A stretch of DNA of 64,000 nucleotides from Rhodobacter sp. Har01 (GCF_020564565.1 NZ_JAJCTD010000004.1:186001-250000), one strand, 5' to 3'; shown: positions 1 to 8,908, counted from the first letter of the stretch. Numbers and translations: made by a program. The notes: generated by a model from the letters alone, not told the origin.

Positions 1-91
1 TGCATCCAGGCATGCTCACTCCCTGCCCGCAGGATAGGGACCGCACAGCCCCCAAGGCAACGTTTCGTTGATTGACCCTGCCCATCGGCCA

Positions 92-117
92 GTCTATATC
101 GCCCATCGACGATAGAC
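92..117. promoter_or_regulatory. Dyad upstream of arsR, candidate ArsR operator
   Basis: GTCTAT at 92-97 and ATAGAC at 112-117 form a 6-bp inverted repeat with 14 bases between, 14 bases before the ArsR start codon. Inside it TATCG and CGATA form a second, offset dyad. ArsR-family repressors usually bind such dyads over their own promoter, so this is a reasonable autoregulatory site. That is inference, because the repeat is short and no promoter hexamers are clear. Confidence 0.4.
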
Positions 118-130
118 AAGGATCAGGCCC

Positions 131-463
131 ATGGCCGAACAGCCCGCCGATTCCGATGCCCGCATCGCCGGTCTGGCCAAGGCGCTGGCCCACCCGGCCC
201 GCCTGCGCATCCTGCGGCTGTTGCAGGCCACGCCGGGCTGCATCGGCGGCGACATCGTCGGCGCCGTCGGACTGGCGCAATCCACCGTGTCCGAGCATCT
301 GCGCATCCTCAAGGCCGCCGGGATCATCACCGGAGAAATCGCCGGCCCGCGCATCTGCTATGCCCTGTCGCCCGACGTGCTGGCCGACCTTGCCGGCTTC
401 ATCGTCACCCTGACCCCGCCGCAGGGCGAGGCCTGCTGCACCCCTGAAATGGCCCCGCGATGA
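131..463 (+). CDS. arsR: ArsR-family arsenical repressor
   Basis: A 110-residue winged-helix repressor of the ArsR/SmtB family, expected to release DNA when it binds As(III). The recognition helix lies around residues 48-62 ([10 protein letters not shown]). Cysteines are C37, C76 and the vicinal pair C102-C103 near the C-terminus. A C-terminal CC pair is the As(III) site in the Acidithiobacillus/Corynebacterium type of ArsR, so this protein probably senses through its tail rather than through a CVC motif in helix 3. The start has AAGGA eight bases upstream. The stop overlaps the start of acr3 (ATGA), so the two are co-transcribed and translationally coupled. Confidence 0.93.
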   Translation: MAEQPADSDARIAGLAKALAHPARLRILRLLQATPGCIGGDIVGAVGLAQSTVSEHLRILKAAGIITGEIAGPRICYALSPDVLADLAGFIVTLTPPQGEACCTPEMAPR

Positions 464-1479
464 GCCTGTTCGAACGCTGGCTCACCCTTTGGGTAGGCCT
501 TTGCATCCTGGCGGGCCTGGCGCTGGGCAACCTGCTGCCCGGTCTGTTCGCAGCGCTGGCGCGGCTGGAATATGCCTCGGTCAACCTGGTGGTGGCGGTG
601 CTGATCTGGGCGATGGTCTGGCCGATGATGATCGCCATCGACTTCGCCGCGCTGAAATCGGTCGGGCAAAGGCCGAAGGGGCTGATCATCACCCTGGCAG
701 TGAACTGGCTGATCAAGCCCTTCACCATGGCGGCCCTGGGCGTGCTGTTCCTCAACCACGTCTTCGCCGGCCTGATCGCGCCGGAAAAGGCGCCGGAATA
801 CATCGCCGGCCTGATCCTGCTGGGCGCCGCCCCCTGCACCGCCATGGTCTTCGTCTGGTCGCAGATGACGGACGGAGACCCCAATTACACCCTGGTCCAG
901 GTCTCGGTGAACGATCTGGTGATGGTCTTCGCCTTCGCCCCCATCGTGGCCTTCCTTCTGGGCGTGACCAGCATCGCCGTGCCTTGGCAGACGCTGATCC
1001 TGTCCACCGTGCTGTATGTGGTGATCCCGCTGATCGCCGGCTGGCTGACCCGCCGCGCGCTGGTCGCCCGGGGCGGCCCGGCGGCGGTTGCCGCCTTCAC
1101 CGCCCGGGTCAAGCCGGCCTCGGTGCTGGGCCTGCTGCTGACCGTGGTGCTGCTCTTCGGCTTTCAGGGCCCGACCATCCTGGCCCAGCCGGTGCTGATC
1201 GGCCTGCTGGCGGTGCCGATCGTGATCCAGTCCTACGGCATCTTCGCGCTGGGCTATGCCTGGGCCTGGGCCTGGCGCCTGCCGCACCGGATTGCCGCCC
1301 CCTGCGCGCTGATCGGCACCTCGAACTTCTTCGAATTGGCGGTGGCCGTGGCCATCGGCCTGTTCGGGCTGAACTCGGGCGCGGCGCTGGCCACCGTCGT
1401 CGGCGTGCTGGTCGAGGTGCCGGTGATGCTGTCGCTGGTGGCCTTCGCCAACCGCACCCGGGCGCAGTTCCCCGGCTAG
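460..1479 (+). CDS. acr3: ACR3-family arsenite efflux permease
   Basis: A 339-residue membrane protein with about ten hydrophobic segments, matching Acr3, which expels As(III) from the cytoplasm using the proton motive force. The conserved thiol of the family is C126 in the motif [11 protein letters not shown], and a conserved acidic residue lies in a late helix ([13 protein letters not shown]). Length is typical. It overlaps the upstream arsR by four bases. The TAG stop shares the palindrome CTAG with the stop of the convergent OsmC gene, so the two transcription units abut with no spacer and probably read into each other. Confidence 0.95.
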   Translation: MSLFERWLTLWVGLCILAGLALGNLLPGLFAALARLEYASVNLVVAVLIWAMVWPMMIAIDFAALKSVGQRPKGLIITLAVNWLIKPFTMAALGVLFLNHVFAGLIAPEKAPEYIAGLILLGAAPCTAMVFVWSQMTDGDPNYTLVQVSVNDLVMVFAFAPIVAFLLGVTSIAVPWQTLILSTVLYVVIPLIAGWLTRRALVARGGPAAVAAFTARVKPASVLGLLLTVVLLFGFQGPTILAQPVLIGLLAVPIVIQSYGIFALGYAWAWAWRLPHRIAAPCALIGTSNFFELAVAVAIGLFGLNSGAALATVVGVLVEVPVMLSLVAFANRTRAQFPG

Positions 1480-1877
1480 CCTTTGCGGCGCAAGCTGCCC
1501 TCCAGCGGCACCGCGGCGGAAAGCGTGTTCGAGATCGTGCCGTATTTCAACACGTTGCGGTGCAGCAGCGCCAGCCGGGCCTGGGTCTCGGGGCTGTCGA
1601 CGATGATCTCGTAGCGGATCAGCGTCAGCTTCGGCGGGGCGTCCTGGCGCAAGGCCTCAAGCCGCACCTCGGCGCCGTCGATGCGGAAGTCCAACAGCGG
1701 CGTCACCCGCTCGATCCCCTTCAGCATGCAGGCCGCCAAGGCCGCCAGCAGCAACTCGACCGGGTTCATCGCATCGCGCCGCCCGGCCAGATCGGTGTCC
1801 AGCACCACCTCGGCGTCCTTTGCGGAGGCCAGACTGCCATGCGCATCAATCCGCCGGGCCTGGACGCGATACTCCAT
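1476..1877 (-). CDS. OsmC/Ohr-family protein with one family cysteine
   Basis: A 133-residue OsmC-fold protein; the family reduces organic peroxides with a pair of cysteines. C50 (LAACMLKG) fits the first position. The region that normally carries the second reads KYGTISNTL, with glycine where other members have cysteine, so ordinary two-cysteine peroxidase chemistry is unlikely. The ATG at 1877 overlaps the stop of the thioredoxin-like gene (ATGA), making it the last gene of an ArsR-permease-thioredoxin-OsmC operon. A thiol or metalloid-handling role is inferred from context only. Confidence 0.85.
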   Translation of the reverse strand: MEYRVQARRIDAHGSLASAKDAEVVLDTDLAGRRDAMNPVELLLAALAACMLKGIERVTPLLDFRIDGAEVRLEALRQDAPPKLTLIRYEIIVDSPETQARLALLHRNVLKYGTISNTLSAAVPLEGSLRRKG

Positions 1878-2104
1878 CACAGCAGCCGCGCGATCTCGTC
1901 CGCGCTCAGCACCTTGCCGGTCGAGACGACCTTGCCGTCCACCACCAGCCCGGGGGTCGACATCACCCCATGCGCGGCGATCTCGGCCAGATCGGTGACC
2001 TTGACGATCTGCGCTTGCTTCCCCGCCGCCTGCGCCGCCGCCGCCGCATTCTCGGCCAGCGTCACGCATTTGCGGCAGCCCGACCCAAGGATCTTGATGA
2101 TCAT
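1877..2104 (-). CDS. Small thioredoxin-like redox protein
   Basis: A 75-residue single-domain thioredoxin-fold protein. It has a CxxC active site, C10-R-K-C13, directly after the first strand, and the expected cis-proline segment MSTPGLVVDGKVV (around residues 48-60). Proteins of this redox-active disulfide protein 2 type are regularly found beside DUF318/ArsP-like permeases. The start is supported by AAAGGGAAG just upstream. It sits 11 bases after the permease gene and overlaps OsmC. It could supply thiols for the permease or its substrate, but that role is not established. Confidence 0.9.
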   Translation of the reverse strand: MIIKILGSGCRKCVTLAENAAAAAQAAGKQAQIVKVTDLAEIAAHGVMSTPGLVVDGKVVSTGKVLSADEIARLL

Positions 2105-2115
2105 GATCTTCCCTT

Positions 2116-3114
2116 TCAGATGAACCAGCCCGAGATCGCGTTGAAGGTTAAGCCGATGGTCAGGATGCCCAGCGTCACCACCCCGGTAAAGGTGGCCAAG
2201 AGTGGCAACCGCACCACCCGCTTGAGCAGGATCAGCGACGGCAGCGACAGCGCCGTCACCGCCATCATGAACGAAAGCACCGTGCCCAGCCCCACGCCCT
2301 TGGCCACCAGCGCCTCGGCGATGGGCAGGGTGCCGAAGATGTCGGCGTACATCGGAATGCCCACCAGCGTGGCCAGCGGCACCGCCCACCATTTGTCCTG
2401 CCCCAGCATCGCGGTGATCGCCTCTTGCGGCACCCAGTTGTGGATCGCGGCACCGATGCCGACCCCCACCAGCACATAGGGCCAGACCCGGGCGACGATC
2501 TCGACCACCTGGTCGCGGGCATAGGCCAGCCGCTCGGCCCGCGTCATCGTCGCCACCTCGCCCGACACCGGCACCTTGCGGACGAAATCGGCCACCTGAT
2601 CCTCCATCCCCAGCCGCCCGATCACCGTGCCGCCGACGATGGCCACCACCAGCCCCACCGCCACATAGGCCAGCGCGATGGGCCAGCTGAAGATCGACGC
2701 CAGCAGGATCACCGAGGCCAGATCGACCAGCGGCGACGAAATCAGGAAGGCGAAGGTCACCGCCAGCGGCAGCCCGGCGGCGGTGAAGCCGATGAACAGC
2801 GGAATCGACGAACAGGAACAGAACGGCGTCAGAGTGCCCAGCAGCGCGGCCAGAACGGTGGCCCCCAGACCCGACCGACCGCCCAGCAGGGCGCGGGTGC
2901 GCTCGGGCGGGAAATGGCTTTGCACATACGAGATGGCAAAGATCAGCACCGCCAGCAGCAGGAAGATCTTGATCACGTCATAGACGAAGAACTGCACCGA
3001 CCCGCCCAGCCGCGAGGCCGGGTCCAGCCCCGCCGCCGTGACCCCGGCGCCGACCAGATCGTTCAGCCAGGTCATCCGCAGCAGCGCGTCGTTCAGGCCG
3101 CCGAACAGGCTCAT
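2116..3114 (-). CDS. DUF318/ArsP-like permease
   Basis: A 332-residue membrane protein of the permease family (PF03773) that includes ArsP, an exporter of trivalent organoarsenicals. Eight or more hydrophobic segments are visible, and the family motif TPFCSCSSIP with its two cysteines lies near residue 100. A soluble loop around residues 175-205 separates the two halves. The start at 3114 overlaps the stop of the upstream ArsR gene by four bases. The ArsR-type regulator and arsenic neighbours support an organoarsenical or metalloid substrate, but the family is broad and the substrate cannot be read from sequence. Confidence 0.88.
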   Translation of the reverse strand: MSLFGGLNDALLRMTWLNDLVGAGVTAAGLDPASRLGGSVQFFVYDVIKIFLLLAVLIFAISYVQSHFPPERTRALLGGRSGLGATVLAALLGTLTPFCSCSSIPLFIGFTAAGLPLAVTFAFLISSPLVDLASVILLASIFSWPIALAYVAVGLVVAIVGGTVIGRLGMEDQVADFVRKVPVSGEVATMTRAERLAYARDQVVEIVARVWPYVLVGVGIGAAIHNWVPQEAITAMLGQDKWWAVPLATLVGIPMYADIFGTLPIAEALVAKGVGLGTVLSFMMAVTALSLPSLILLKRVVRLPLLATFTGVVTLGILTIGLTFNAISGWFI

Positions 3115-3386
3115 GCCGCCACCGCTTCGGTCAAGGCCGCCCGCACCAGCTGCCGCAGGCCCGGCCGCAGGTCGGGGTTCAGCCGGTAGCGCACCCATTG
3201 CGCATCGCGCCGGTCCACCACCAGCCCGGCCTGCTTCAGCACCTGCATGTGGCGCGACATCCGGCTTTGCGTGGCCCCCAGCCGCCGCATCAACTCGCAC
3301 ACGCAATGCTCGCCGCCATCGGCCAGACAGCGCATCGCTTCCAGACGGGTCGGCTCGGCCAGGGCGGAAAGGACGGTAACGATCAT
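3111..3386 (-). CDS. arsR: ArsR/SmtB-family repressor with CVC metal site
   Basis: A 91-residue winged-helix regulator heading the permease/thioredoxin/OsmC operon. C28 and C30 in EHCVCEL are the classical helix-3 As(III)/Sb(III) site of E. coli-type ArsR, so it senses differently from the repressor at 131. The recognition helix is around residues 39-53 (TQSRMSRHMQVL). The ATG at 3386 was chosen because AGGAG lies nine bases before it; a longer reading to 3452 would run through the operator. A perfect palindrome sits 19 bases upstream of the start. Confidence 0.92.
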   Translation of the reverse strand: MIVTVLSALAEPTRLEAMRCLADGGEHCVCELMRRLGATQSRMSRHMQVLKQAGLVVDRRDAQWVRYRLNPDLRPGLRQLVRAALTEAVAA

Positions 3387-3404
3387 GGCGGGGCGCTCCT
3401 GCTT

Positions 3405-3420
3405 ATGCGCATCTGCGCAT
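3405..3420. promoter_or_regulatory. ArsR operator palindrome
   Basis: ATGCGCA-TC-TGCGCAT is a perfect 7-2-7 inverted repeat. Its position 19 bases upstream of the CVC-type ArsR start, and its similarity to SmtB/ArsR operators of the ATATGCGCAT type, make it the likely autoregulatory site of the leftward operon. Sequence and position are seen directly; binding is inferred. Confidence 0.7.
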
Positions 3421-3483
3421 GCAATTCCGCGCCCCGCCCTGACCTGCATCAAGCGTCACAAAACCTTCACTGGACTCCCTGCA

Positions 3484-3515
3484 ATTTTTCCAGCATTCGG
3501 GAAATATGGAAAAAT
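3484..3515. promoter_or_regulatory. Inverted repeat over the start of the ArsR-ArsC gene
   Basis: ATTTTTCCA at 3484-3492 and TGGAAAAAT at 3507-3515 are a perfect 9-bp inverted repeat with 14 bases between. The right arm covers the start codon region of the ArsR-arsenate reductase fusion. An AT-rich dyad in such GC-rich DNA stands out. It may be the operator of the fusion protein's own ArsR domain, or an RNA hairpin hiding the start; the sequence does not decide between them. Confidence 0.5.
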
Positions 3516-4354
3516 CAGACGCCAGCGCTGCCTTTGCCACCCTGGGCCACCCCGGCCGTCTGGCCGTGTTCCGCCTGCTGATGCGCTTTGCGCCGCGGGG
3601 CGTGCGGCCGACCGAGATCGCCACGGCGCTGGGGCTGAAGCAGAACACGCTGTCGCATCACCTGGCCGATCTGGCCGCATCGGGGCTGGTGCGGGCCGAA
3701 CGGCAGGGCCGGTCGCTGTTCTACACCGCCGATCTTGACACGACCGAGGGGCTGATCGGCTACCTCGCGCTCGATGTCGGCCGGGCCAGGCCTGACTTGC
3801 TTGCCCCCCTCATCTCTGCCCGGAAGGAAACCGATCCCATGCGCGACACCGATTTCGACGTACTCTTCATCTGCTCGGGCAACTCGGCCCGGTCGATCTT
3901 TGCCGAGGCGCTGTTGCGCGATCTGGGCCGCGGCAAGTTCCAGGCCTTCTCGGCCGGCACCCGGCCCAACACCGACATGAACCCCTTCGCGCTGGAGGTG
4001 CTGCGCCGGAACGGCCATGACCTGACCGGCCTGCGGTCGAAACATGTCTCAGAGTTCCAGAAGCCGGGCGCGATCGTGATGGATTTCGTCTTCACCGTCT
4101 GCGACACCGCCGCGGCCGAGGAATGCCCGCCCTGGCCGGGCCAGCCGATCACCGGCCACTGGGGGCTGCCCGACCCGGTCAAGGCGACCGGCACCGATGC
4201 CGAAAAGGCGCTGGTCTTCGCCCAGACCTATGCCGCGCTGCGCCGCCGCATCGCCGCCTTCGTGGCGCTGCCGTTCGACTCGCTGAGCCGCATGTCCCTG
4301 CAGGCCCGGGTCGATGCCATCGGCGCGGATGCGACGTCGCAGGAAAAGGCCTGA
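3506..4354 (+). CDS. ArsR domain fused to LMW-PTP-type arsenate reductase
   Basis: A 282-residue two-domain protein. Residues 1-105 are an ArsR winged helix (recognition helix near 45-60, KQNTLSHHLADL). Residues 112-275 are a low-molecular-weight phosphatase-fold arsenate reductase with P-loop CSGNSARS (C123, R129, S130), acid loop LPDP (D223), and C199 and C207 as possible redox partners. Only weak GGGA precedes the first ATG. An internal ATG at 3839 (M112, exactly at the domain boundary) has AAGGAA nine bases upstream, so free reductase may also be made. The ArsR half contains no cysteine, so it cannot bind As(III) in the usual way. It leads the GAPDH-arsJ operon. Confidence 0.93.
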   Translation: MEKSDASAAFATLGHPGRLAVFRLLMRFAPRGVRPTEIATALGLKQNTLSHHLADLAASGLVRAERQGRSLFYTADLDTTEGLIGYLALDVGRARPDLLAPLISARKETDPMRDTDFDVLFICSGNSARSIFAEALLRDLGRGKFQAFSAGTRPNTDMNPFALEVLRRNGHDLTGLRSKHVSEFQKPGAIVMDFVFTVCDTAAAEECPPWPGQPITGHWGLPDPVKATGTDAEKALVFAQTYAALRRRIAAFVALPFDSLSRMSLQARVDAIGADATSQEKA

Positions 4355-4357
4355 GCC

Positions 4358-5365
4358 ATGCCGCGCATCGCGATCAACGGTCTGGGCCGGATCGGAAAAC
4401 TGGCGCTGCGCGACCTGGTCGACAGCGGCATCGGCGGCGAGATCGTGCTCTTGAACGACGCGGCCGGAGACCCCGCGCAGCACGCCCTGCTGATGGAGTT
4501 CGACAGCGTGCACGGCCGCTGGAAGACCCCTGTCGCGGCGGCCGAGGGTGCGCTGGTGCTGAACGGGCAACGCATCCGCCTGTGCCATGAAAAGGCCATC
4601 GAGGCCCTGCCGCTGGCCGAGATGGGCGTCGATCTGGTGATCGACTGCACCGGCGTGTTCAAGACCGCCGCCAAGGTCGCGCCCTATTATGCGGCCGGGG
4701 TAAGGAAGGTCGTCGTCAGCGCTCCGGTCAAGGACGGCGGCGCGCTGAACCTGGTCTACGGGGTGAACCACGGGCTTTATGACGGCAGTCAGGCGCTGGT
4801 CACCGCGGCCAGTTGCACCACCAATTGCCTCGCGCCGGTGGTGAAGGTCATCCACGAAGGCATCGGCATCCGCCACGGGTCGATCACCACCATCCATGAC
4901 GTGACCAATACCCAGATCCTCGTGGACCGCCCGGCCAAGGACATGCGCCGTGCCCGGTCGGCGCTGTTGAACCTGATCCCCACCACCACCGGCAGCGCCA
5001 CCGCGATCACCCTGATCTACCCCGAACTCAAGGGCCGGCTGAACGGCCACGCCGTCCGGGTGCCGCTGTTGAACGCCTCGCTGACCGATTGCGTGTTCGA
5101 GGTGGAACGCCCGACGACAGCCGAGGAGGTGAACGCCCTGTTCCAGGCCGCCGCCGATGGCCCGCTGTCCGGAATCCTGGGCTATGAGACGCGCGAACTG
5201 GTGTCGTCCGACTTCACCAACGACCCCCGCTCGGCCATCATCGACGCCGCCTCGACCATGGTGGTGAACGGGACGCAGGTGAAGATCTACGCCTGGTACG
5301 ACAACGAATGGGGCTATGCCTGCCGCCTGGCCGACATCGCCCGCATGGTGGCGGGGACGATGTGA
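4358..5365 (+). CDS. ArsJ-associated glyceraldehyde-3-phosphate dehydrogenase
   Basis: A 335-residue GAPDH. It has the NAD-binding glycine motif NGLGRIG near the N-terminus, the catalytic C153 in ASCTTN, and H180 in ITTIHD. Beside arsJ, such enzymes are known to use arsenate in place of phosphate, forming 1-arseno-3-phosphoglycerate, which ArsJ exports. It starts three bases after the reductase stop, and its own stop overlaps the GTG of arsJ. The association with arsJ, not the sequence itself, separates it from a glycolytic GAPDH. Confidence 0.93.
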   Translation: MPRIAINGLGRIGKLALRDLVDSGIGGEIVLLNDAAGDPAQHALLMEFDSVHGRWKTPVAAAEGALVLNGQRIRLCHEKAIEALPLAEMGVDLVIDCTGVFKTAAKVAPYYAAGVRKVVVSAPVKDGGALNLVYGVNHGLYDGSQALVTAASCTTNCLAPVVKVIHEGIGIRHGSITTIHDVTNTQILVDRPAKDMRRARSALLNLIPTTTGSATAITLIYPELKGRLNGHAVRVPLLNASLTDCVFEVERPTTAEEVNALFQAAADGPLSGILGYETRELVSSDFTNDPRSAIIDAASTMVVNGTQVKIYAWYDNEWGYACRLADIARMVAGTM

Positions 5366-6609
5366 CGGCGCCGAACCCCCTGCGCGCCTATGCGGCCGTG
5401 ACGGCGGCCTACTGGGCCTTCATGGCCACCGACGGCGCGCTGCGCATGCTGGTGCTGCTGCACTTCAACGCGCTCGGCTTTTCGCCGGTGCTACTGGCCT
5501 GGCTGTTCCTGTTGTACGAGCTGGCCGGCATCGCCACCAATCTTGCCGCCGGCTGGCTGGCCGCCCGCTTCGGCCTTGCGGCCACGCTGTACGGCGGGCT
5601 GGCCCTGCAGGTCGCCGCGCTGGTCGCGCTGGCACAGCTTGACCCGGCCTGGGCCATTCCGACGTCGGTCGCCTTCGTGATGGCGGTCCAGGGCGTCTCG
5701 GGCGTGGCCAAGGACCTGGCCAAGATGTCGTCGAAGTCGGCCGTCAAGCTGCTGGCGTCGACCGAGACCGGCGGCCTGTTCCGCTGGGTCGCCCTGCTGA
5801 CCGGGTCGAAGAACGCGGTCAAGGGCCTGGGCTTCTTTCTGGGCGCGGCGCTGCTGGCGCTGGCCGGCTTCAAGGCCGCCGTCTGGGGCATGGCCGGGGT
5901 GCTGGCGCTGGTCCTGATCGGGGTGGTGCTGTTCCTGCCCGCGGGCCTGCCGGGGCGGATCAAGGCCGAAGAGGCCTGGGGGGGCTGGCGGTCGCGCGAC
6001 CCGCGCGTGAATCGGCTGAGCCTGGCCCGGATGTTCCTGTTCGGCGCCCGCGACGTGTGGTTCGTCGTGGGCATTCCGGTGTATTTCCAGGCGGTGCTGT
6101 CGGACGGCACGCCCGAGGGCCGGCGCGCGGCCTTCTTCCTGATCGGCGGCTTCCTGGCCTTGTGGATCATCGCCTATGGCGCCGTGCAGGCCGCCGCGCC
6201 GCGGCTGCTGGGCGCCAGGGGCCAGCCCGAGGCCGCGACGGTCCGCAAGGCGATCCGCTGGGCGGGCCTGCTGGTCCCGATTCCCTTCGCGCTGGCCCTG
6301 GCGGCCTGGCTGGCCGAAGGCCCCGCCCCCTGGCTGACGGCGACGCTGGTCGCGGGCCTGCTGCTTTTCGGCTTTGTCTTCGCGGTGAATTCCTCGGTGC
6401 ATTCCTATCTGATCCTGGCCTTTGGCGATGCCGGACGGATCACCCGCGACGTCGGCTTCTACTACATGGCCAACGCCGCCGGGCGGCTGATCGGAACGCT
6501 GCTGTCCGGCCTCAGCTATCAGGCCGGTGGCCTGCCGCTGTGCCTGGTCACCGCCGGCGTCATGGCCGCGCTGTCCTGGGTCGCGGCCCGAAGGCTGCAG
6601 GCCGGCTGA
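5362..6609 (+). CDS. arsJ: ArsJ, organoarsenate (1-arseno-3-phosphoglycerate) exporter
   Basis: A 415-residue major-facilitator protein with about 12 hydrophobic segments, matching ArsJ in length, composition and position behind GAPDH. The two together give arsenate resistance: the exported 1-arseno-3-phosphoglycerate hydrolyses outside the cell. The GTG at 5362 overlaps the GAPDH stop (GTGA) and fits the usual N-terminus of the family. It is the last gene of the arsenic region; the next gene is convergent, 22 bases away. Confidence 0.92.
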   Translation: MTAPNPLRAYAAVTAAYWAFMATDGALRMLVLLHFNALGFSPVLLAWLFLLYELAGIATNLAAGWLAARFGLAATLYGGLALQVAALVALAQLDPAWAIPTSVAFVMAVQGVSGVAKDLAKMSSKSAVKLLASTETGGLFRWVALLTGSKNAVKGLGFFLGAALLALAGFKAAVWGMAGVLALVLIGVVLFLPAGLPGRIKAEEAWGGWRSRDPRVNRLSLARMFLFGARDVWFVVGIPVYFQAVLSDGTPEGRRAAFFLIGGFLALWIIAYGAVQAAAPRLLGARGQPEAATVRKAIRWAGLLVPIPFALALAAWLAEGPAPWLTATLVAGLLLFGFVFAVNSSVHSYLILAFGDAGRITRDVGFYYMANAAGRLIGTLLSGLSYQAGGLPLCLVTAGVMAALSWVAARRLQAG

Positions 6610-6631
6610 CGACCCGGCCGGGGCTGCCGGT

Positions 6632-8053
6632 TCAGGCGGGCCGGCCGGACAGCACCGCGCCCGGGTTCAGGATGCCGGCGGGATCCAGCGCCCGTTTCAG
6701 CCCGCGCATCGCGGCCAGCCGGGCCGGGTCGCCGTAGCGGTCCAGATCGGCCGTCTTCAGCCGCCCGACGCCATGTTCGGCCGAAACGCTGCCACCTGCC
6801 GCATGCACAAGGTCGTGAATCAGGCGCTTCACCGGCTCTCGCAGGGGGTCATCATCGGCGCGGCTGCGGCCCGCGGCGCGGAAGACATTGTAGTGCAGGT
6901 TGCCGTCGCCGAGGTGGCCAAAGCAGTTGATCCGCAGATCGCCCAGCGCGGCGATCCGCTCGCCCGCCTCGGCGATGAAGCCGGGGATCGCGCCCAGGGG
7001 CAGCGAGATGTCGTGCGACGACACCGCTCCGATGCGGCGGTTGGCTTCGGGGATCGCCTCGCGCAGCGCCCAGAGCATTTCCGCCTGGGCCGCGCTGGCG
7101 GCGATGACGCCGTCGGTCACCAGGCCCGCCTCGGCGGCTTCTTCGTAGACCGAGGCCATGGTCGCCTCGGGGTCCATCGCCGAGGGCAGGCCGAATTCGA
7201 CCAGCACGCACCAGTCGGGGGCCTGGGGGAAGGGCATCCGCACCTCGGGGCCGACTTCGGCCAGGAAGCTGAATCCCATCCTGGCGATCAGTTCGAAGGC
7301 CGTCACCAGGCCGCCCAGCCGCATCTCGCACAGCCGCAGAAAGCGCTGCGCGGCCGCCGGCGAGGGCACCACCAGCAGCGCCACGACCCGGGCGGCGGGG
7401 CACGGGAAAAGGCGCAGGCTGGCCGCGGTCAGCACGCCCAGAGTGCCCTCGGACCCGATCAGCAGGTGGCGCAGGTCATAGCCGGTATTGTCTTTGCGCA
7501 GCCGGCTGAGGCCCTGCAGCACCGAGCCGTCGGCCAGCACCGCCTCGACCCCCAGGCAGAGGTCGCGCGCGTTGCCGTAGCGCAAGACGGCGGTGCCGCC
7601 GGCGTTGGTGGCCAGATTGCCGCCGATCGTCGCGGTGCCCTCGCTGGCCAGCGACAAGGGGAACAGCCGGCCCGCGGCTTCGGCTGCCGCCTGCACCGAG
7701 GCCAGCGTCATGCCGGCTTCGACCGCGATCACGTTCTCGTCCGGCCAGAGGCCGCGCAGGGCCGTCATGCGTTCCAGCGACAGCACCAGAGGCAGCGGGC
7801 CCGAGGGCATCACCTGGCCGCCGACCAGCCCGGTGCCGCCGCCCCAGGGCACGATGCCGACCCGCGCCGCGGCACAGGCGCGGACGATCTCGGCCACCTC
7901 TTCGGTGCGGCGCGGGCAGGCCACAGCCCCGGCCCTGCCCGGCCAGCGGCCGCGCGGTTCGGTCAGGTGGCGCGGCTCGGGCGGGCGGAGGGTGCCTTCG
8001 GGCAGGCGCTGGCCCAGGGCCGCAAGGAAGGCGTCGTCGCAGGGATTCAGCAT
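6632..8053 (-). CDS. FAD-linked D-2-hydroxyacid dehydrogenase (GlcD/D-lactate type)
   Basis: A 473-residue flavoenzyme of the PCMH-fold FAD oxidase family (FAD_binding_4 plus FAD-oxidase C). The FAD-binding loop PWGGGTGLVGG lies near residues 69-79, a second nucleotide segment GGNLATNAGG follows in the N-terminal half, and the C-terminal domain has FGHLGDGNLHYNV and EHGVGRLK (about 426-433). Relatives oxidise D-lactate, glycolate or D-2-hydroxyglutarate and pass electrons to quinone or cytochrome. No glcE/glcF or electron-transfer gene lies beside it, so the substrate is open. Confidence 0.88.
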   Translation of the reverse strand: MLNPCDDAFLAALGQRLPEGTLRPPEPRHLTEPRGRWPGRAGAVACPRRTEEVAEIVRACAAARVGIVPWGGGTGLVGGQVMPSGPLPLVLSLERMTALRGLWPDENVIAVEAGMTLASVQAAAEAAGRLFPLSLASEGTATIGGNLATNAGGTAVLRYGNARDLCLGVEAVLADGSVLQGLSRLRKDNTGYDLRHLLIGSEGTLGVLTAASLRLFPCPAARVVALLVVPSPAAAQRFLRLCEMRLGGLVTAFELIARMGFSFLAEVGPEVRMPFPQAPDWCVLVEFGLPSAMDPEATMASVYEEAAEAGLVTDGVIAASAAQAEMLWALREAIPEANRRIGAVSSHDISLPLGAIPGFIAEAGERIAALGDLRINCFGHLGDGNLHYNVFRAAGRSRADDDPLREPVKRLIHDLVHAAGGSVSAEHGVGRLKTADLDRYGDPARLAAMRGLKRALDPAGILNPGAVLSGRPA

Positions 8054-8101
8054 CGGGGGACTCCGGGTTCGCCCGCCCCCGTGCTAGCGCGGCCCGCCCG
8101 G

Positions 8102-8908
8102 TCAGTCCAGCCAGCGCGGGGTCAGGACCAGGATCGTCGGTTCCGCCGGCAGATCGGCGCGGGCGAAGGTCATCTCGTTCAGCCCGGTCTCGACCACCTC
8201 GAATTCGCTCTCCATCTCGGTCAGGAACTGCGCCAGCGAGGCGCCGGAGAACCAGTGCATCGGGATCACCACCCGCGCCTTGAGCCGCCGCACGACGCCG
8301 GCCATATCCTCAAGCCGCAGGGTATAGCCGCCGTCCACCGGCACCATCACGATGTCCATCCGGCCAAGTGCGGCATACTGCGCGTCGGACGGAATCTGAT
8401 GCAGGTGGCCGAGGTGGCCGATGCACAGCCCTGCCGCCTCGAACACGAAGATCGAGTTGCCGTTGGCCCGCGCGCCTTCGCCGAACGGGCCGCGGGTGTC
8501 GGTGGTGACGTTGCGCACCAGCATGCCGCCCAGGTCCAGCCGGTGTTCGACCGGTTGGCCAGCCGAGGGCCAGCCGGTCAGCACATGCGGGATGCGCGGG
8601 TCGGGGTCGGCGGTCCAGTGGGTGGAATGGGCGTTGTTCATCGTCACCACGTCGGGCACCACGTCCGCCGTGCCCAGGTATCCGGTGTAATCCGTTACCG
8701 CCACCGTGCCGTCGTCGGCCAGAATCGCGAAGCTGGCATGGTTCAGGTAGCGGATCAGAACCTGGTCCTTCTCCACCGCCGCGAAATCGGCCCGCATCAC
8801 CGTCTCTGGCCCCTGCGCCAGCGCGATGCAATGCGACGGCAGGCGGTCCTGTGCCCAGGCGGGCGCGGCGAGCACCAGCAGCAGCAGCGGCAGGAGGGGT
8901 CGGGACAT
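8102..8908 (-). CDS. Secreted metallo-beta-lactamase-fold protein
   Basis: A 268-residue protein with a clear signal peptide (hydrophobic residues 4-15, probable cleavage after AWA19). The mature part resembles the COG2220/UlaG-like branch of MBL-fold hydrolases, with histidine-rich stretches NNAHSTHW, HLGHLHQ and PMHWF as candidate metal ligands, although the classic HxHxDH string is not present as such. The ATG at 8908 has GGAGG upstream; a longer reading would place the signal peptide inside the protein. Substrate unknown; it should act in the periplasm. Confidence 0.8.
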   Translation of the reverse strand: MSRPLLPLLLLVLAAPAWAQDRLPSHCIALAQGPETVMRADFAAVEKDQVLIRYLNHASFAILADDGTVAVTDYTGYLGTADVVPDVVTMNNAHSTHWTADPDPRIPHVLTGWPSAGQPVEHRLDLGGMLVRNVTTDTRGPFGEGARANGNSIFVFEAAGLCIGHLGHLHQIPSDAQYAALGRMDIVMVPVDGGYTLRLEDMAGVVRRLKARVVIPMHWFSGASLAQFLTEMESEFEVVETGLNEMTFARADLPAEPTILVLTPRWLD

